Below, piece after piece: positions 1 through 8,690 of a stretch of DNA of 64,000 nucleotides. The DNA comes from Streptomyces sp. HPF1205. GTDB lineage: Bacteria; Actinomycetota; Actinomycetes; Streptomycetales; Streptomycetaceae. Position 1 is the stretch's first letter. Each line of letters opens with the position of its first letter. Below the pieces are notes generated by a model. The model was not told where the DNA came from and did no database searches. It saw only the letters and a list, made by a program, of their open reading frames with translations. The stretch spans positions 1 through 64,000 of the forward strand of contig NZ_JAINVH010000031.1 of assembly GCF_020400825.1 (NCBI RefSeq). The letters run 5' to 3'. The translations under genes were made by a program, and so were the position numbers.

Positions 1-18
1 GGTAAGGAGTGAGAGGTG

Positions 19-57
19 AGGGGCGCCGGCCGGTGGCGGTTTCCACGGGGCGCCCCT
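19..57. terminator. Hairpin at the window's left edge, probable terminator
   Basis: Arms AGGGGCGCC (19-27) and GGCGCCCCT (49-57) are exactly complementary, and the loop contains a further GTGG/CCAC pairing (33-36/43-46). No gene is visible in 1-280, so this most likely ends a gene lying to the left of the window. There is no U-tract, as is usual in very GC-rich actinobacteria. Confidence 0.45.
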
Positions 58-280
58 TCCCCGAACGGGTGAGCATGACAGCGCGTCAGCACCTCGCGGC
101 CGTGTTCACCGGGTCCGCCGAACGCCGCGGGCTTGCCCGAGTCGCCCGAGCCGCCCGGGGCGGCGGCGAGGGTACCGCCCGGTAAGGCATGATCGGGGTG
201 ACCGATTCGACCACCCTGACCCATTCATTCGACGTGACCCGACTTCACTCGACGTCACACGACGCGACGACGGAGGACCG

Positions 281-763
281 ATGAGCCCAGACCACAACGG
301 TGACGGACGCAGCCTGGGCCAGCTGTTCGCCTCCGCCACGGCGGATCTGTCCGCCCTGGTGCACGACGAGATCGCCCTTGCGAAAGCGGAGCTGCGGCAG
401 GACGCCAAGCGTGCGGCGGTCGGCAGCGGCGCCTTCGTGGCCGCACTCGCGCTGGCCGTCTTCGCCGTACCCATGTTCAGTTTCGCCTGTGCGTACGGCA
501 TTCACGCGCTCGGCGTGACCCTGGGCTGGTCGTTCGCCATCGTGTGCGGCGCCTACGTGTTCCTCGCGGTCGTCGTCGGCATGGTCGGGTACACGCGCTT
601 CAAGAAGGTGAAGAAGCCGGAACGCTCCATCGCCTCGGCCAGGCAGACCGCCGCCGTACTGCAGAAGGCCAAGCCGCACCCGCGTGAGCTCGAACCCAAG
701 GACTCGCGGCCGGCGGTAACGGCCTCGTCGTCCACCGCCTCGGGAACGGGTTCGGGGTCCTGA
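281..763 (+). CDS. Phage holin family (Phage_holin_3_6 / DUF1469-like) membrane protein
   Basis: A 160-residue membrane protein of the actinobacterial 'phage holin family' type, an annotation name that does not imply a phage origin. Residues 11-45 form a charged amphipathic N-terminal helix (Leu-Val-His-Asp-Glu-Ile-Ala-Leu-Ala-Lys). Two membrane segments follow at about 51-73 and 83-104. A basic stretch (FKKVKK) and a disordered Ser/Thr/Gly tail end the protein. The start is preceded by GGAGG at 271-275. It is monocistronic here and followed by short direct repeats of TCGGGTCGTGACG at about 770-800. The family's role is not established; an envelope-associated function is the most that can be inferred. 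Confidence 0.75.
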   Translation: MSPDHNGDGRSLGQLFASATADLSALVHDEIALAKAELRQDAKRAAVGSGAFVAALALAVFAVPMFSFACAYGIHALGVTLGWSFAIVCGAYVFLAVVVGMVGYTRFKKVKKPERSIASARQTAAVLQKAKPHPRELEPKDSRPAVTASSSTASGTGSGS

Positions 764-933
764 CCGGGTTCGGGTCGTGACGAGGCTCGGGTCGTGACGG
801 GGTTCGAGTAGGAGTCGGGGCCGGGGCCGTAGCCCGGCCCTGGGGGTGACCGTTCCCGAGCCGAACGCGACCGAAAAGTGGCTGATCCGGCCCGGGTCCG
901 GCGACCGGCGCGAAGATGTGACACGCTCGGGGC

Positions 934-1887
934 ATGAACCTCCCCGCCGGGTCGCACAGCCCTGCCCCTGCCGGCAAGGGCACATCCGTCGCACGGCTCG
1001 AAGGCCCGTGGACGCACCGGGACGTGGCCGCGAACGGCGCCCGTTTCCACATCGCGGAGATGGGCGACGGCCCCCTGGTTCTCCTGCTGCACGGCTTCCC
1101 GCAGTTCTGGTGGACCTGGCGCCACCAGCTGACGGCGCTCGCCGACGCGGGGTTCCGCGCGGTGGCCATGGACCTGCGCGGGGTCGGCGGCAGCGACCGT
1201 ACGCCCCGGGGCTACGACCCCGGCAACCTCGCCCTCGACGTCACCGGCGTCATCCGTTCCCTGGGCGAGCCGGACGCCGCGCTGGTCGGGCACGACCTGG
1301 GCGGCTACCTGGCCTGGACGGCTGCGGCGATGCGGCCGAAGCTCGTACGGCGACTGGCGGTGTGTTCGATGCCGCACCCGCGCCGCTGGCGCAGCACGAT
1401 GCTCACCGATCTGCGGCAGAGCAAATCGGGCGGCTACATCTGGGGCTTCCAGCGGCCCTGGCTGCCCGAGCGGCAACTCGTCGCGGACGACGCGGCGCTG
1501 GTCGGCAAGCTCATCCACGAGTGGTCCGGGCCGCGACTGCCCGACGAGGAGGACGTGGCCGTCTACCGGCGGGCGATGCAGATCCCGTCCACGGCCCACT
1601 GCTCCCTCGAACCGTTCCGGTGGATGGTGCGCTCGATGGCCCGGCCGGACGGTCTGCAGTTCAACCGCCGGATGAAGCGGCCGGTGCGCGTGCCCACCCT
1701 GCAGATGCACGGTTCGCTCGACCCGGCCGTACGCACCCGCAGCGTGGCGGGCAGCGGCGAGTTCGTCGAGGCCCCGTACCGCTGGCGGCTTTTCGACGGT
1801 CTGGGCCACTTCCCGCACGAGGAGGATCCGGTGGCGTTCTCGACCGAGCTGATCAACTGGCTCAAGGACCCCGAACCCGACCGCTGA
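934..1887 (+). CDS. Alpha/beta hydrolase, epoxide hydrolase-like
   Basis: A 317-residue alpha/beta-hydrolase of the epoxide hydrolase/haloalkane dehalogenase branch. The oxyanion-loop motif HGFPQFWW lies at 53-60. The nucleophile elbow is GHDLGG, with Asp121 where esterases carry Ser. The probable acid is Asp263 (GSLDP) and the base is His292 (GLGHFPHEED). This Asp-nucleophile triad indicates hydrolysis through an alkyl-enzyme ester, of epoxides or possibly C-halogen bonds. The aromatic FWW after HGFP favours epoxide hydrolase. The first ~20 residues look unstructured, so a slightly later start is possible. It is cytoplasmic and apparently not in an operon; the substrate is unknown. Confidence 0.85.
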   Translation: MNLPAGSHSPAPAGKGTSVARLEGPWTHRDVAANGARFHIAEMGDGPLVLLLHGFPQFWWTWRHQLTALADAGFRAVAMDLRGVGGSDRTPRGYDPGNLALDVTGVIRSLGEPDAALVGHDLGGYLAWTAAAMRPKLVRRLAVCSMPHPRRWRSTMLTDLRQSKSGGYIWGFQRPWLPERQLVADDAALVGKLIHEWSGPRLPDEEDVAVYRRAMQIPSTAHCSLEPFRWMVRSMARPDGLQFNRRMKRPVRVPTLQMHGSLDPAVRTRSVAGSGEFVEAPYRWRLFDGLGHFPHEEDPVAFSTELINWLKDPEPDR

Positions 1888-2227
1888 GCCCGGCCCGCGC
1901 AGGCGCTCGTACGACGATCGCATGAAGCGTCAAATTGCCGGACGCATAGGCCAATCGGACGACACGAAGGCGATTACCGACCACGCGGTCAGGGCACGTT
2001 GGTCGGTATGGGTTGGACGCACGACTACCGTGACGTATCGCGCAATCGACGCGCTGCCTCCACCCGCGAGGGTCAGGTGGCGCAGACGGCACTGCCCGCG
2101 CAAGTGCTGGACAGCCGGTTGGGAATTCCGCGCATCCTGAGCCGCCGGGCTCGATGGATGGGTGCCCGATTGCGCCATGTGAGGGACTGAGTAACCGACT
2201 GACCGGGGCGTCCGGGGCGCCGCCGCG
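1888..2227. other. Intergenic region, no gene recognised
   Basis: This 340-bp gap lies between a rightward hydrolase gene and the leftward marP gene. Its first ~100 bp (1920-2000) are less GC-rich than the surroundings. Short open frames in both strands lack ribosome sites and actinobacterial codon bias. Nothing definite is seen. Confidence 0.5.
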
Positions 2228-3427
2228 TCAGAGCGCGCATCCCTGGCTGTCCACCCTCTGGTCCGCTCCGGCCCCGGCCGACACGTCCGGGCGCACCTCG
2301 GCGGCGGTCAGCGCGTATCCGGTGTTCGCGTCGTCCAGCGACTTGGCGAAGACGACGCCCGCCACCCGCCCGTCGCGGGTGAGCAGCGGGCCGCCGGAGT
2401 TGCCCTGGCGGACGGTCGCGTACAGGGAGTACACGTCGCGGTGGACCGTGCCGCGGTGGTAGATGTCGGGCCCGTTGGCCTCGATCTCGCCGCGGATGCG
2501 GGCCGCGCGGACGTCGAAGGAGCCGTTCTCGGGGAAGCCCGCCACGATGGCGTCGTCCCGGGAGCGCGCGTTGCCGGTGATGAAGTGCAGCGGGGGCGCG
2601 TCGAGGCCGGGCACGTCCAGGATCGCGATGTCGCGCTGCCAGTCGTAGACGACGACGCGGGCGTCGTGGAGCCTGCCCTTGCCGCCGACCTGCACGGTCG
2701 GCTCGGAGACTCCGCCGACGACGTGGGCGTTCGTCATCACCTTGTCCTTGGCGAACACGAAGCCCGAGCCCTCCAGGACCTTTCCGCAGCTCGGCGCGGT
2801 GCCGACGACCTTGACGATGCTGCGCCGGGCGTTGCTGACCACGGCGCTGCGGACGAGCGCGGGGTCGGGCGGCGGCACCGAGGTGATGGGCTCCGAGCCG
2901 AAGGGGCCGAAGACCTGGGGCAGTCCGTTCTGGGCGAGAGCGTTGCTGAAGTCGTTGAACCAGGTGTCGGCCTGCGCGGGCACCACCCGGGACACCCCGA
3001 GCAGCACCTTGGACGAGCGCACCTCGCGCCCTATGGTCGGCAGGGTGGTGGTGGCCAGGGCGCTGCCGATCAGCCAGGCCACGAGCAGCATCGCCATGAC
3101 ATTGACGAGCGCGCCGCCGCTCGCGTCCAGGGCCCGGGCGGGCGACCAGGTGATGTGGGTACGCAGCTTGTTGCCGAGGTGCGTGGTGAACGCCTGGCCG
3201 AACGACGCGCACACGATGACGATCGCCACCGCCGACATCACGGCCACCGAACCGGGAGTCGCCGAGTTCGTCGCCTTGTCCCAGAGCGGCGGCAGGAGGT
3301 AGATCGCGGCGAGGCCGCCGCCGATGAAGCCGATCACGGACATGACGCCGACGACGAAACCCTGCCGGTAGCCGACCACGGCGAACCAGACAGCGGCGAG
3401 GATGAGCAGGAAGTCCAGCGCGTTCAC
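2228..3427 (-). CDS. marP: MarP-family periplasmic serine protease (CvpA membrane domain plus trypsin-like protease)
   Basis: A membrane-anchored serine protease related to mycobacterial MarP, which protects against acid and oxidative stress from outside the membrane. I start at GTG 3427, which gives 399 residues beginning with the first membrane helix. This numbering places the triad at His235 (TNAHVV), Asp266 (RDIAIL) and Ser344 (GNSGGP), within two residues of the M. tuberculosis enzyme as I recall it. Cys214 and Cys397 sit where that enzyme has a regulatory disulfide. Residues 1-130 carry about four membrane helices of the colicin V production (CvpA) type. An upstream in-frame extension exists but is Pro/Arg-rich and unlike the family. 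The ribosome site is weak. Confidence 0.9.
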   Translation of the reverse strand: MNALDFLLILAAVWFAVVGYRQGFVVGVMSVIGFIGGGLAAIYLLPPLWDKATNSATPGSVAVMSAVAIVIVCASFGQAFTTHLGNKLRTHITWSPARALDASGGALVNVMAMLLVAWLIGSALATTTLPTIGREVRSSKVLLGVSRVVPAQADTWFNDFSNALAQNGLPQVFGPFGSEPITSVPPPDPALVRSAVVSNARRSIVKVVGTAPSCGKVLEGSGFVFAKDKVMTNAHVVGGVSEPTVQVGGKGRLHDARVVVYDWQRDIAILDVPGLDAPPLHFITGNARSRDDAIVAGFPENGSFDVRAARIRGEIEANGPDIYHRGTVHRDVYSLYATVRQGNSGGPLLTRDGRVAGVVFAKSLDDANTGYALTAAEVRPDVSAGAGADQRVDSQGCAL

Positions 3428-3601
3428 GGAGAACACGGTCTCATGGCCGCTTGTGTGCACCGCACCGTCCAGGCCCGCCCAACGGCGCGCGCACGGCGGA
3501 ACGGGGGCGCACGGCGGAACGCTGCGCGCCGCGCACGGCACCCGCCCGCCGCTCACGACCCGCCCGCGGCCCACGGCACCCGCCGCCGCAGGCCCCGCCC
3601 C

Positions 3602-4348
3602 TTACGCCAGCGGCACCGTGCGGTCCTGGTCCCAGGGTCGCTCCCAGCCCGCGTAGTGCACGATCTTGTCGATCAGGCCGGCCGTGAAGCCCCAGACCAG
3701 GGCGCCCTCGACCAGGAAGGCGGGGCCGCGGAAGCCGCTGGGATGGATCAGGGTGGCGCGGTTGGCGGGGTCGGTCAGGTCGCTCAGCGGCACCCGGAAG
3801 ACCCGGGCGGTCTCGGCCGGGTCCACCACGCCGACCGGACTCGGCTCGCGCCACCACCCGAGCACGGGCGTGACGACGAAACCGCTCACCGGGATGTAGA
3901 GCCGCGGCAGCACACCGAAGATCTGCACCCCGGCCGGATCCAGACCGGTCTCCTCCCGCGCCTCGCGCAAGGCGGCCCGCAGCGGCCCGTCGCCGTCCGG
4001 GTCACCGTCCTCGGGGTCCAGGGCGCCGCCCGGGAAGGACGGCTGCCCGGCGTGCGAACGCAAAGCCGCCGAGCGCTCGATCAGCAGCAGCTCAGGGCCT
4101 CGTTCGCCCTCCCCGAACAGGATGAGCACCGCCGACGGGCGGCCCTCCCCGTCGGGCGGCAGAAACCGGCTGAGCTGCTCCGGCCGCACGCTGTCGGCCA
4201 GAACGGCCACCGGCTCCAGCCACGCGGGCACCCCGTCCGCGCGCACCGGGACCGTGTCCGCTCCCGTACCGCCAAGGGCCGGACCGCCGCCTCCCCGCAC
4301 CTGGCCGGCCGCCTCCGCCCCTGCGCCCGGCCCGCTCCCGCGCGTCAT
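3602..4348 (-). CDS. Nudix hydrolase of the CoA pyrophosphatase (NudL) type
   Basis: A 248-residue Nudix protein predicted to hydrolyse CoA or acyl-CoA to phosphopantetheine derivatives plus 3',5'-ADP. The sequence before the Nudix box (LLLIERSAALRSHAGQPSF, then PGGALD) matches the CoA-specific subgroup. The Nudix helix REAREETGL (128-136) supplies the metal-binding Glu residues. The spacing from the GG at 107-108 is longer than in the canonical box, with acidic residues in between. The first ~40 residues are low-complexity, so the start is uncertain. It lies upstream of marP on the same strand with a 174-bp gap. A 16-codon open frame ends in an ATGA overlap with this start. Confidence 0.85.
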   Translation of the reverse strand: MTRGSGPGAGAEAAGQVRGGGGPALGGTGADTVPVRADGVPAWLEPVAVLADSVRPEQLSRFLPPDGEGRPSAVLILFGEGERGPELLLIERSAALRSHAGQPSFPGGALDPEDGDPDGDGPLRAALREAREETGLDPAGVQIFGVLPRLYIPVSGFVVTPVLGWWREPSPVGVVDPAETARVFRVPLSDLTDPANRATLIHPSGFRGPAFLVEGALVWGFTAGLIDKIVHYAGWERPWDQDRTVPLA

Positions 4349-4395
4349 GAAGCCGCCAGCCCGGTCACATCCGCCGCCACGCCGTCCGTCCCCAT
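4345..4395 (-). CDS. Possible 16-codon upstream ORF overlapping the Nudix start
   Basis: ATG at 4395-4393 opens a 16-residue frame (MGTDGVAADVTGLAAS) whose TGA overlaps the Nudix ATG as ATGA. A TAAGCT hexamer (4403-4408 on the minus strand) ends 7 nt before this ATG. That is the spacing of a -10 element for a leaderless transcript, although no -35 is evident. It may be a coupled leader peptide, the true N-terminus of a frameshifted longer protein, or chance. Confidence 0.25.
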   Translation of the reverse strand: MGTDGVAADVTGLAAS

Positions 4396-4520
4396 GCCGT
4401 TCAGCTTAGATCCAGCCCCCCGTCCCGCACGGGCGATCTTCTGCGGCTGTGGAAAACTCCCGCCGGCATCCGAGGAGGCGTCCCGGAGGGAGAGGGAAGG
4501 GTACGAGCCCCCGTGGCCGT

Positions 4521-5372
4521 TCAGGAGGCGCTGAGCGGCGGCGCGGGCTGCCCGGGGTAGTCCGGCGGCGGCTTGAGGCGCTGGCCTGGGAAACCGCCCT
4601 TCTCGTACTTCAGCAGCTTCTGCGCCTTGTCCGGGTCCATCTCGCCCACGCCGACCGAGGGGCACAGGTGGGCGATGGGGCAGACACCGCAGGCCGGCTT
4701 GCGGGCATGGCACATGCGGCGGCCGTGGAAGACCAGGTGGTGCGAGAGCATCGTCCAGTCGGACTTGGGGAACAGCCGGGCGACGTCCTGCTCGACCTTC
4801 TCCGGGTCCTCCGAGGTGGTCCACTGGAAACGGCGGGCGAGCCGTCCGAAGTGGGTGTCGACGGTGATGCCGGGCACCCCGAAGGCGTTGCCGAGCACGA
4901 CGTTGGCCGTCTTGCGGCCGACGCCCGGCAGCTTGACCAGGTCCTCCAGGCGCCCCGGCACCTCACCGCCGAAGTCGTCGCGCAGCGCGGCGGACAGGCC
5001 GAGCACCGACCTGGCCTTGGCGCGGAAGAAACCGGTCGGCCGCAGGATCTGCTCCAGCTCGGACGGATCCGCGGCGGCCATGTCCTCGGGCGTCGGGTAC
5101 TTCGCGAACAGCGCCGGTGTCGTCTGGTTGACGCGCAGGTCGGTGGTCTGGGCGGACAGCACCGTGGCGATCAGGAGTTGGAAGGGGTTCTCGTAGTCCA
5201 GCTCCGGGTGCGCGTACGGATACACCTCGGCGAGCGCGCGGTTGATCCTGCGGGCGCGCCGTACCAGGCTCACCGGAGGAGCTTGTTCGCTCACAGCGGA
5301 ATCGGGAGTGGCGGCCACTCGTTTGGGCGCCTTGGCCGCCCGTTTCTTCTGCACGCTCGGCGTCTCTGACAC
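4521..5372 (-). CDS. nth: Endonuclease III (DNA glycosylase/AP lyase)
   Basis: A base-excision repair enzyme that removes oxidised pyrimidines and nicks the abasic site. All family hallmarks are visible: the helix-hairpin-helix LPGVGRKTA (148-156) with catalytic Lys154, catalytic Asp172 in VDTHFGRL, and the 4Fe-4S ligands Cys221, Cys228, Cys231 and Cys237 in C-x6-C-x2-C-x5-C spacing. The 283 residues exceed the E. coli length because of an N-terminal extension of ~35 basic residues ([10 protein letters not shown]), common in actinobacteria, and a Pro-rich tail. It is divergent from crp, with 176 bp between the start codons. Confidence 0.95.
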   Translation of the reverse strand: MSETPSVQKKRAAKAPKRVAATPDSAVSEQAPPVSLVRRARRINRALAEVYPYAHPELDYENPFQLLIATVLSAQTTDLRVNQTTPALFAKYPTPEDMAAADPSELEQILRPTGFFRAKARSVLGLSAALRDDFGGEVPGRLEDLVKLPGVGRKTANVVLGNAFGVPGITVDTHFGRLARRFQWTTSEDPEKVEQDVARLFPKSDWTMLSHHLVFHGRRMCHARKPACGVCPIAHLCPSVGVGEMDPDKAQKLLKYEKGGFPGQRLKPPPDYPGQPAPPLSAS

Positions 5373-5476
5373 CCGCCCAGCCTATGCCCGGACCGCGACG
5401 TCCGCCCTCGCGCACGTGAAGCGGACGGCCCAATCGGACCCCCGGAGCACGATCGCGGGCAACATAAGACATCCTT

Positions 5477-5490
5477 GTGATTGATCGCAC
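5477..5490 (+). promoter_or_regulatory. Candidate Crp-binding site upstream of crp
   Basis: GTGATTGATCGCAC fits the Streptomyces Crp consensus GTG-N6-G-N-CAC, as I recall it, at all fixed positions but one (C instead of the internal G). It lies 58 bp upstream of the crp GTG and inside the crp/nth divergent spacer. The placement suggests autoregulation and possible control of nth. Confidence 0.4.
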
Positions 5491-5548
5491 TGTTTGAGAC
5501 GTCATGCATCATGGGGAAAACCCGGCGATGTCGACAAGGAGAGAGCTC

Positions 5549-6223
5549 GTGGACGACGTTCTGCGCCGTGCCCCGCTTTTCGCGGCGCTCGACGACGAGC
5601 AGGCCGCTGAACTGCGCGCCTCCATGACGGAGGTCACGCTCGCGCGTGGCGACTCGCTGTTCCACGAGGGCGACCCCGGGGACCGGCTCTACGTCGTCAC
5701 GGAGGGCAAGGTCAAACTGCACCGCACCTCACCGGACGGCCGCGAGAACATGCTGGCCGTGGTCGGACCCGGCGAGCTGATCGGGGAGCTGTCGCTCTTC
5801 GACCCGGGCCCGCGCACCGCGACGGCCACCGCCCTGACCGAGGTCAAGCTGCTGGGCCTGGGCCACGGCGACCTCCAGCCCTGGCTCAACGTGCGTCCGG
5901 AGGTCTCCGGCGCCCTGCTGCGCGCCGTCGCGCGCCGCCTGCGCCGTACCAACGACGTGATGTCCGACCTGGTCTTCTCGGACGTGCCCGGCCGGGTCGC
6001 CAAGGCCCTGCTGGACCTGTCCCGCCGCTTCGGCGTGCAGTCCGAGGAGGGCATCCACGTGGTGCACGACCTCACCCAGGAGGAGCTGGCCCAGCTGGTC
6101 GGCGCGTCCCGGGAGACCGTCAACAAGGCGCTCGCGGACTTCGCCGGCCGCGGCTGGCTGCGGCTGGAGGCCCGTGCGGTGATCCTCCTGGACGTCGAGC
6201 GGCTGGCCAAGCGGAGCCGCTGA
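5549..6223 (+). CDS. crp: Crp/Fnr-family transcriptional regulator, cAMP receptor protein
   Basis: A global regulator of the CRP family; in Streptomyces the orthologue controls germination, development and antibiotic production. GTG 5549 is chosen because AAGGAGAGAG (5536-5545) sits just upstream and the product is then 224 residues, the length I recall for the S. coelicolor protein. The cyclic-nucleotide domain occupies 10-125, with the phosphate-binding cassette GELIGELSLFDPGPRTATA (75-93: Glu80, Arg89, Thr90). A dimer helix spans about 120-150. The winged HTH is at 175-204, with LVGASRETVNKAL as the recognition region. It is divergent from nth. Confidence 0.93.
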   Translation: MDDVLRRAPLFAALDDEQAAELRASMTEVTLARGDSLFHEGDPGDRLYVVTEGKVKLHRTSPDGRENMLAVVGPGELIGELSLFDPGPRTATATALTEVKLLGLGHGDLQPWLNVRPEVSGALLRAVARRLRRTNDVMSDLVFSDVPGRVAKALLDLSRRFGVQSEEGIHVVHDLTQEELAQLVGASRETVNKALADFAGRGWLRLEARAVILLDVERLAKRSR

Positions 6224-6291
6224 CTCCGCCGGTCCGGCCCCCGCGGGTCACACCCGCCGGGCTCTTGCCCGCGCCCCCGCGCGTGCCCACA

Positions 6292-6316
6292 GGCCCCCCG
6301 CCGCCGGCGGGGGGCC
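6292..6316. terminator. Bidirectional terminator between crp and kynB
   Basis: A perfect hairpin: GGCCCCCCGCC (6292-6302), loop GCC, GGCGGGGGGCC (6306-6316), then TT. It lies between the convergent crp and kynB genes and can serve both. Confidence 0.7.
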
Positions 6317-6323
6317 TTCGACG

Positions 6324-7376
6324 TCACCAGGCCAGTTGGGCGATCTCGTCCACCACGGCCGTGACCGCCGCGGCCGCCGGGTCGATCAGCGGGAAGTGGC
6401 CCGTGGCGGACAGCCAAGCCACCGTCGGCTCCTCGCCGGCCGCGGCTGCCGCGCGTGCGAAAGCCTCGCTGACCTGCGGCGGGACCTCATTGTCAGTGGT
6501 GCCGTGCACGATTGTCGTGGCGATTCCGGTGGGGAGCAGCGCGGCCGGGTCGGCGTGGGGCAGGCGTGCTTCGAGGTGATCGGGGCCGCCGAGCAGGTCG
6601 AGCACCGCGCCGGAGCAGACGCGCAGCCGGACGGACAAGGCGAGGTCGGCTATCGGGGCGAGGGCCACGACGCCGCGGAACGGAGGGGGTGAAGGGCGGT
6701 GCCAGGGGGATTCGGGGAGCAGCACATGGCGCGCGGCCGCCCACAGGGCGAGGTGGCCGCCCGCGCTGTGGCCGGTGACGACGGTCCGGCCGGGGTCCGC
6801 CACATCCCGGCCGAGCGCCCGTACGGCCAGGTCGGGCAGCGCGTCGAGGGCGGAGGCCACGTCGTCGAAGGTGTCGGGCCAGCGCCCGGCGGGCGGAAGG
6901 GCCGGCGAAGAGGCCTCAGCGGTTTCAGGGGCTTCTGCGGCTTCAGCGGCGTCAGCGGCCTCCTGCCGGGCGGAAGGCCCCCTTCCGGTGACTCTCGGCG
7001 CCGCGGCGGACCGGGGTGGTTCCTGGGCGTCCTGGAGCGCGCCGCGGCGGTATTCCACGGACGCCACCGCGAAGCCCTGCGCCGCCAGGTGGGCGGCGAG
7101 CGGGGAGACGTGAGCGCGGTCGTGCACGGACCGCCAGGCACCACCGTGCAGGAGGGCCACCAGGGGAGCCGGACGGCCGGACACGGCCTGGCGGCGCGGC
7201 CGGTAGAAGTCCACGACCTGGTCGGGGTGGCTGCCGTACGCCTCGGTGGCGTCCGGCGGCACCGGGGCGTGGCCGAACGCCGAGGCCTCCTCGGCCGCCG
7301 CCCGCCCGCCGGGCGCCTCGGTGCCGGGGGCGGCCTCGGGTCCCGCGGTGGACGTGCGGGCGTCGGCAGCGGTCAT
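6324..7376 (-). CDS. kynB: Kynurenine formamidase-type alpha/beta hydrolase
   Basis: The predicted second step of the kynurenine pathway, N-formylkynurenine to kynurenine plus formate. The HGGAW motif (77-81) is the signature of alpha/beta-hydrolase formamidases. The nucleophile is Ser204 in GHSAGG, with Asp295 (GTTDNEVPP) and His327 (TGHFPL) as the likely rest of the triad. The context is decisive: it is the third gene of a kynA-kynU operon, starting 3 bp after the kynU stop. An Ala/Glu-rich insert of ~50 residues (about 113-163), encoded by imperfect GCGGCTTCAG repeats, sits after the second core strand. The N-terminal ~35 residues are low-complexity. At 350 residues it is longer than usual for the family. 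Confidence 0.85.
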   Translation of the reverse strand: MTAADARTSTAGPEAAPGTEAPGGRAAAEEASAFGHAPVPPDATEAYGSHPDQVVDFYRPRRQAVSGRPAPLVALLHGGAWRSVHDRAHVSPLAAHLAAQGFAVASVEYRRGALQDAQEPPRSAAAPRVTGRGPSARQEAADAAEAAEAPETAEASSPALPPAGRWPDTFDDVASALDALPDLAVRALGRDVADPGRTVVTGHSAGGHLALWAAARHVLLPESPWHRPSPPPFRGVVALAPIADLALSVRLRVCSGAVLDLLGGPDHLEARLPHADPAALLPTGIATTIVHGTTDNEVPPQVSEAFARAAAAAGEEPTVAWLSATGHFPLIDPAAAAVTAVVDEIAQLAW

Positions 7377-7379
7377 CGG

Positions 7380-8690
7380 TTACGGGGTCCCTTCCGTCGG
7401 GTGGGTCTCGCCGGTCGCCTCGCCGAGTACGTCCGCCAGGACGCGCGCGGCGCGCAGCGCGTCGGCGAACCGTGTGTAGAGCGGGGTGAAGCCGAACCGC
7501 AGCACATCCGGCCTGCGGAAGTCGCCCACCACGCCGCGGGCGGTCAGTTCGCGCATCACGCCGGCGGCGCCGGCGCAGCGCAGCGACACCTGGCTGCCGC
7601 GAGCGGCGTGGGCGGCCGGGGTGACGGACTGCAGGCGTCCCGCCGGGACGAGCGCGGCCACGCACTCCAGGAAGAAGTCGGTGAGTGCCAGGCTCTTGGC
7701 ACGCACGTCGGCGATCGACACGCCGTCCCATACGTCGAGGGCCGCGTCGAGGGCGAGCAGCGAGAGCATCTCGGGAGTGCCGACCCGCCCGCGGACCGCG
7801 CCCTCCCCGGGCGCGTAGCCGGGAGCCATGCCGAAGGGATCGGCGTGGGAGTTCCATCCGGGCAGGGGCGAGTCGAACCGGGCCTGCAGCCCGCGGCGCA
7901 CGTAGAGGTACGCGGGCGCGCCGGGCCCGCCGTTGAGGTACTTGTACGTGCAGCCGACCGCGAGGTCCACGCCGTCCGCGTCGAGGCTGACGGGCAGGGC
8001 GCCGGCGCTGTGGCACAGGTCCCACACGGCGAGCGCGCCGGCCGCGTGCAGCGCCGAGGTGATCCCGGGCAGGTCGTGCAGCCTCCCCGTGCGGTAGTCC
8101 ACGTGGTTGACCAGGGCGGCAGCGGTCCGGGGCCCGGCCGCGGCGGCCGTCTCCCCGGCGGCCACGGGCCGTACGGTGCGGCCGGTGAGCCGGGCCGCGG
8201 ACTCGGCGATGTAACCGTCGGTGGGGAAGGTGGCCGCGTCGACCAGGATCTCGGTGCGATCCTCCGGGGCCATGCGCACGGCCGCGACGAGGGCCTTGAA
8301 GACGTTCACGCTGGTCGAGTCGCCCACCACGACCTGGCCCGGTCCGGCGCCCACCAGCGGGGCGATCCGGTCGCCGATCCGCTCCGGCGCCGTCCACCAG
8401 CCACTCTCCTCCCAGGAGCGGATGCGCAGGTGGCCCCACTCCCGGGTGATCACGTCGGTGAGCCGCGGCAGCACCCCGGTGGACAAGGCGCCCAGCGAGT
8501 TGCCGTCGAGGTAGACGGTGTCGTCGTCCAGCACGAACCTGTCGCGCACCGGAGCCAGCGGGTCCCCGGCGTCCAGCGTGGCGGCCCGGCGGGCCAGTCG
8601 TTCCCCGGCCGGGGCGGGAGTGGCGCCGACGGGGGTGGCCTGGGCAGGGGTGGCGCGGGCAGGGGTGGCGCGGGATATCGGCTCAGACAT
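7380..8690 (-). CDS. kynU: Kynureninase
   Basis: A PLP enzyme cleaving L-kynurenine to anthranilate and alanine. ATG 8690 is chosen because it overlaps the kynA stop as ATGTCTGA, giving 436 residues. The Schiff-base lysine is Lys250 in CTYKYLNGGPG. Asp224 in VWDLCHSAG contacts the pyridine nitrogen. LDGNSLGALS (61-70) and the GDSTSVNVFK phosphate cup (123-132) are also typical. An N-terminal tail of RATPA/QATPV-type pentapeptide repeats (about 7-27) precedes the conserved core, matching GGGGTGGC repeats in the DNA at 8615-8675. The product feeds anthranilate to tryptophan recycling or secondary metabolites. Confidence 0.93.
   Translation of the reverse strand: MSEPISRATPARATPAQATPVGATPAPAGERLARRAATLDAGDPLAPVRDRFVLDDDTVYLDGNSLGALSTGVLPRLTDVITREWGHLRIRSWEESGWWTAPERIGDRIAPLVGAGPGQVVVGDSTSVNVFKALVAAVRMAPEDRTEILVDAATFPTDGYIAESAARLTGRTVRPVAAGETAAAAGPRTAAALVNHVDYRTGRLHDLPGITSALHAAGALAVWDLCHSAGALPVSLDADGVDLAVGCTYKYLNGGPGAPAYLYVRRGLQARFDSPLPGWNSHADPFGMAPGYAPGEGAVRGRVGTPEMLSLLALDAALDVWDGVSIADVRAKSLALTDFFLECVAALVPAGRLQSVTPAAHAARGSQVSLRCAGAAGVMRELTARGVVGDFRRPDVLRFGFTPLYTRFADALRAARVLADVLGEATGETHPTEGTP

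Noticed and set aside
281-763. Holin-family protein as evidence for a prophage
   Set aside because: No phage structural or lysis genes nearby; this family is a normal chromosomal membrane protein in actinobacteria.
553-1923. A 456-codon minus-strand frame opposite the epoxide hydrolase
   Set aside because: Shadow frame; the plus-strand gene has the full catalytic triad.
2441-4534. A 697-codon plus-strand frame over marP and the Nudix gene
   Set aside because: His/Arg/Gly/Asp-rich translation without domains, opposite two genes with catalytic motifs.
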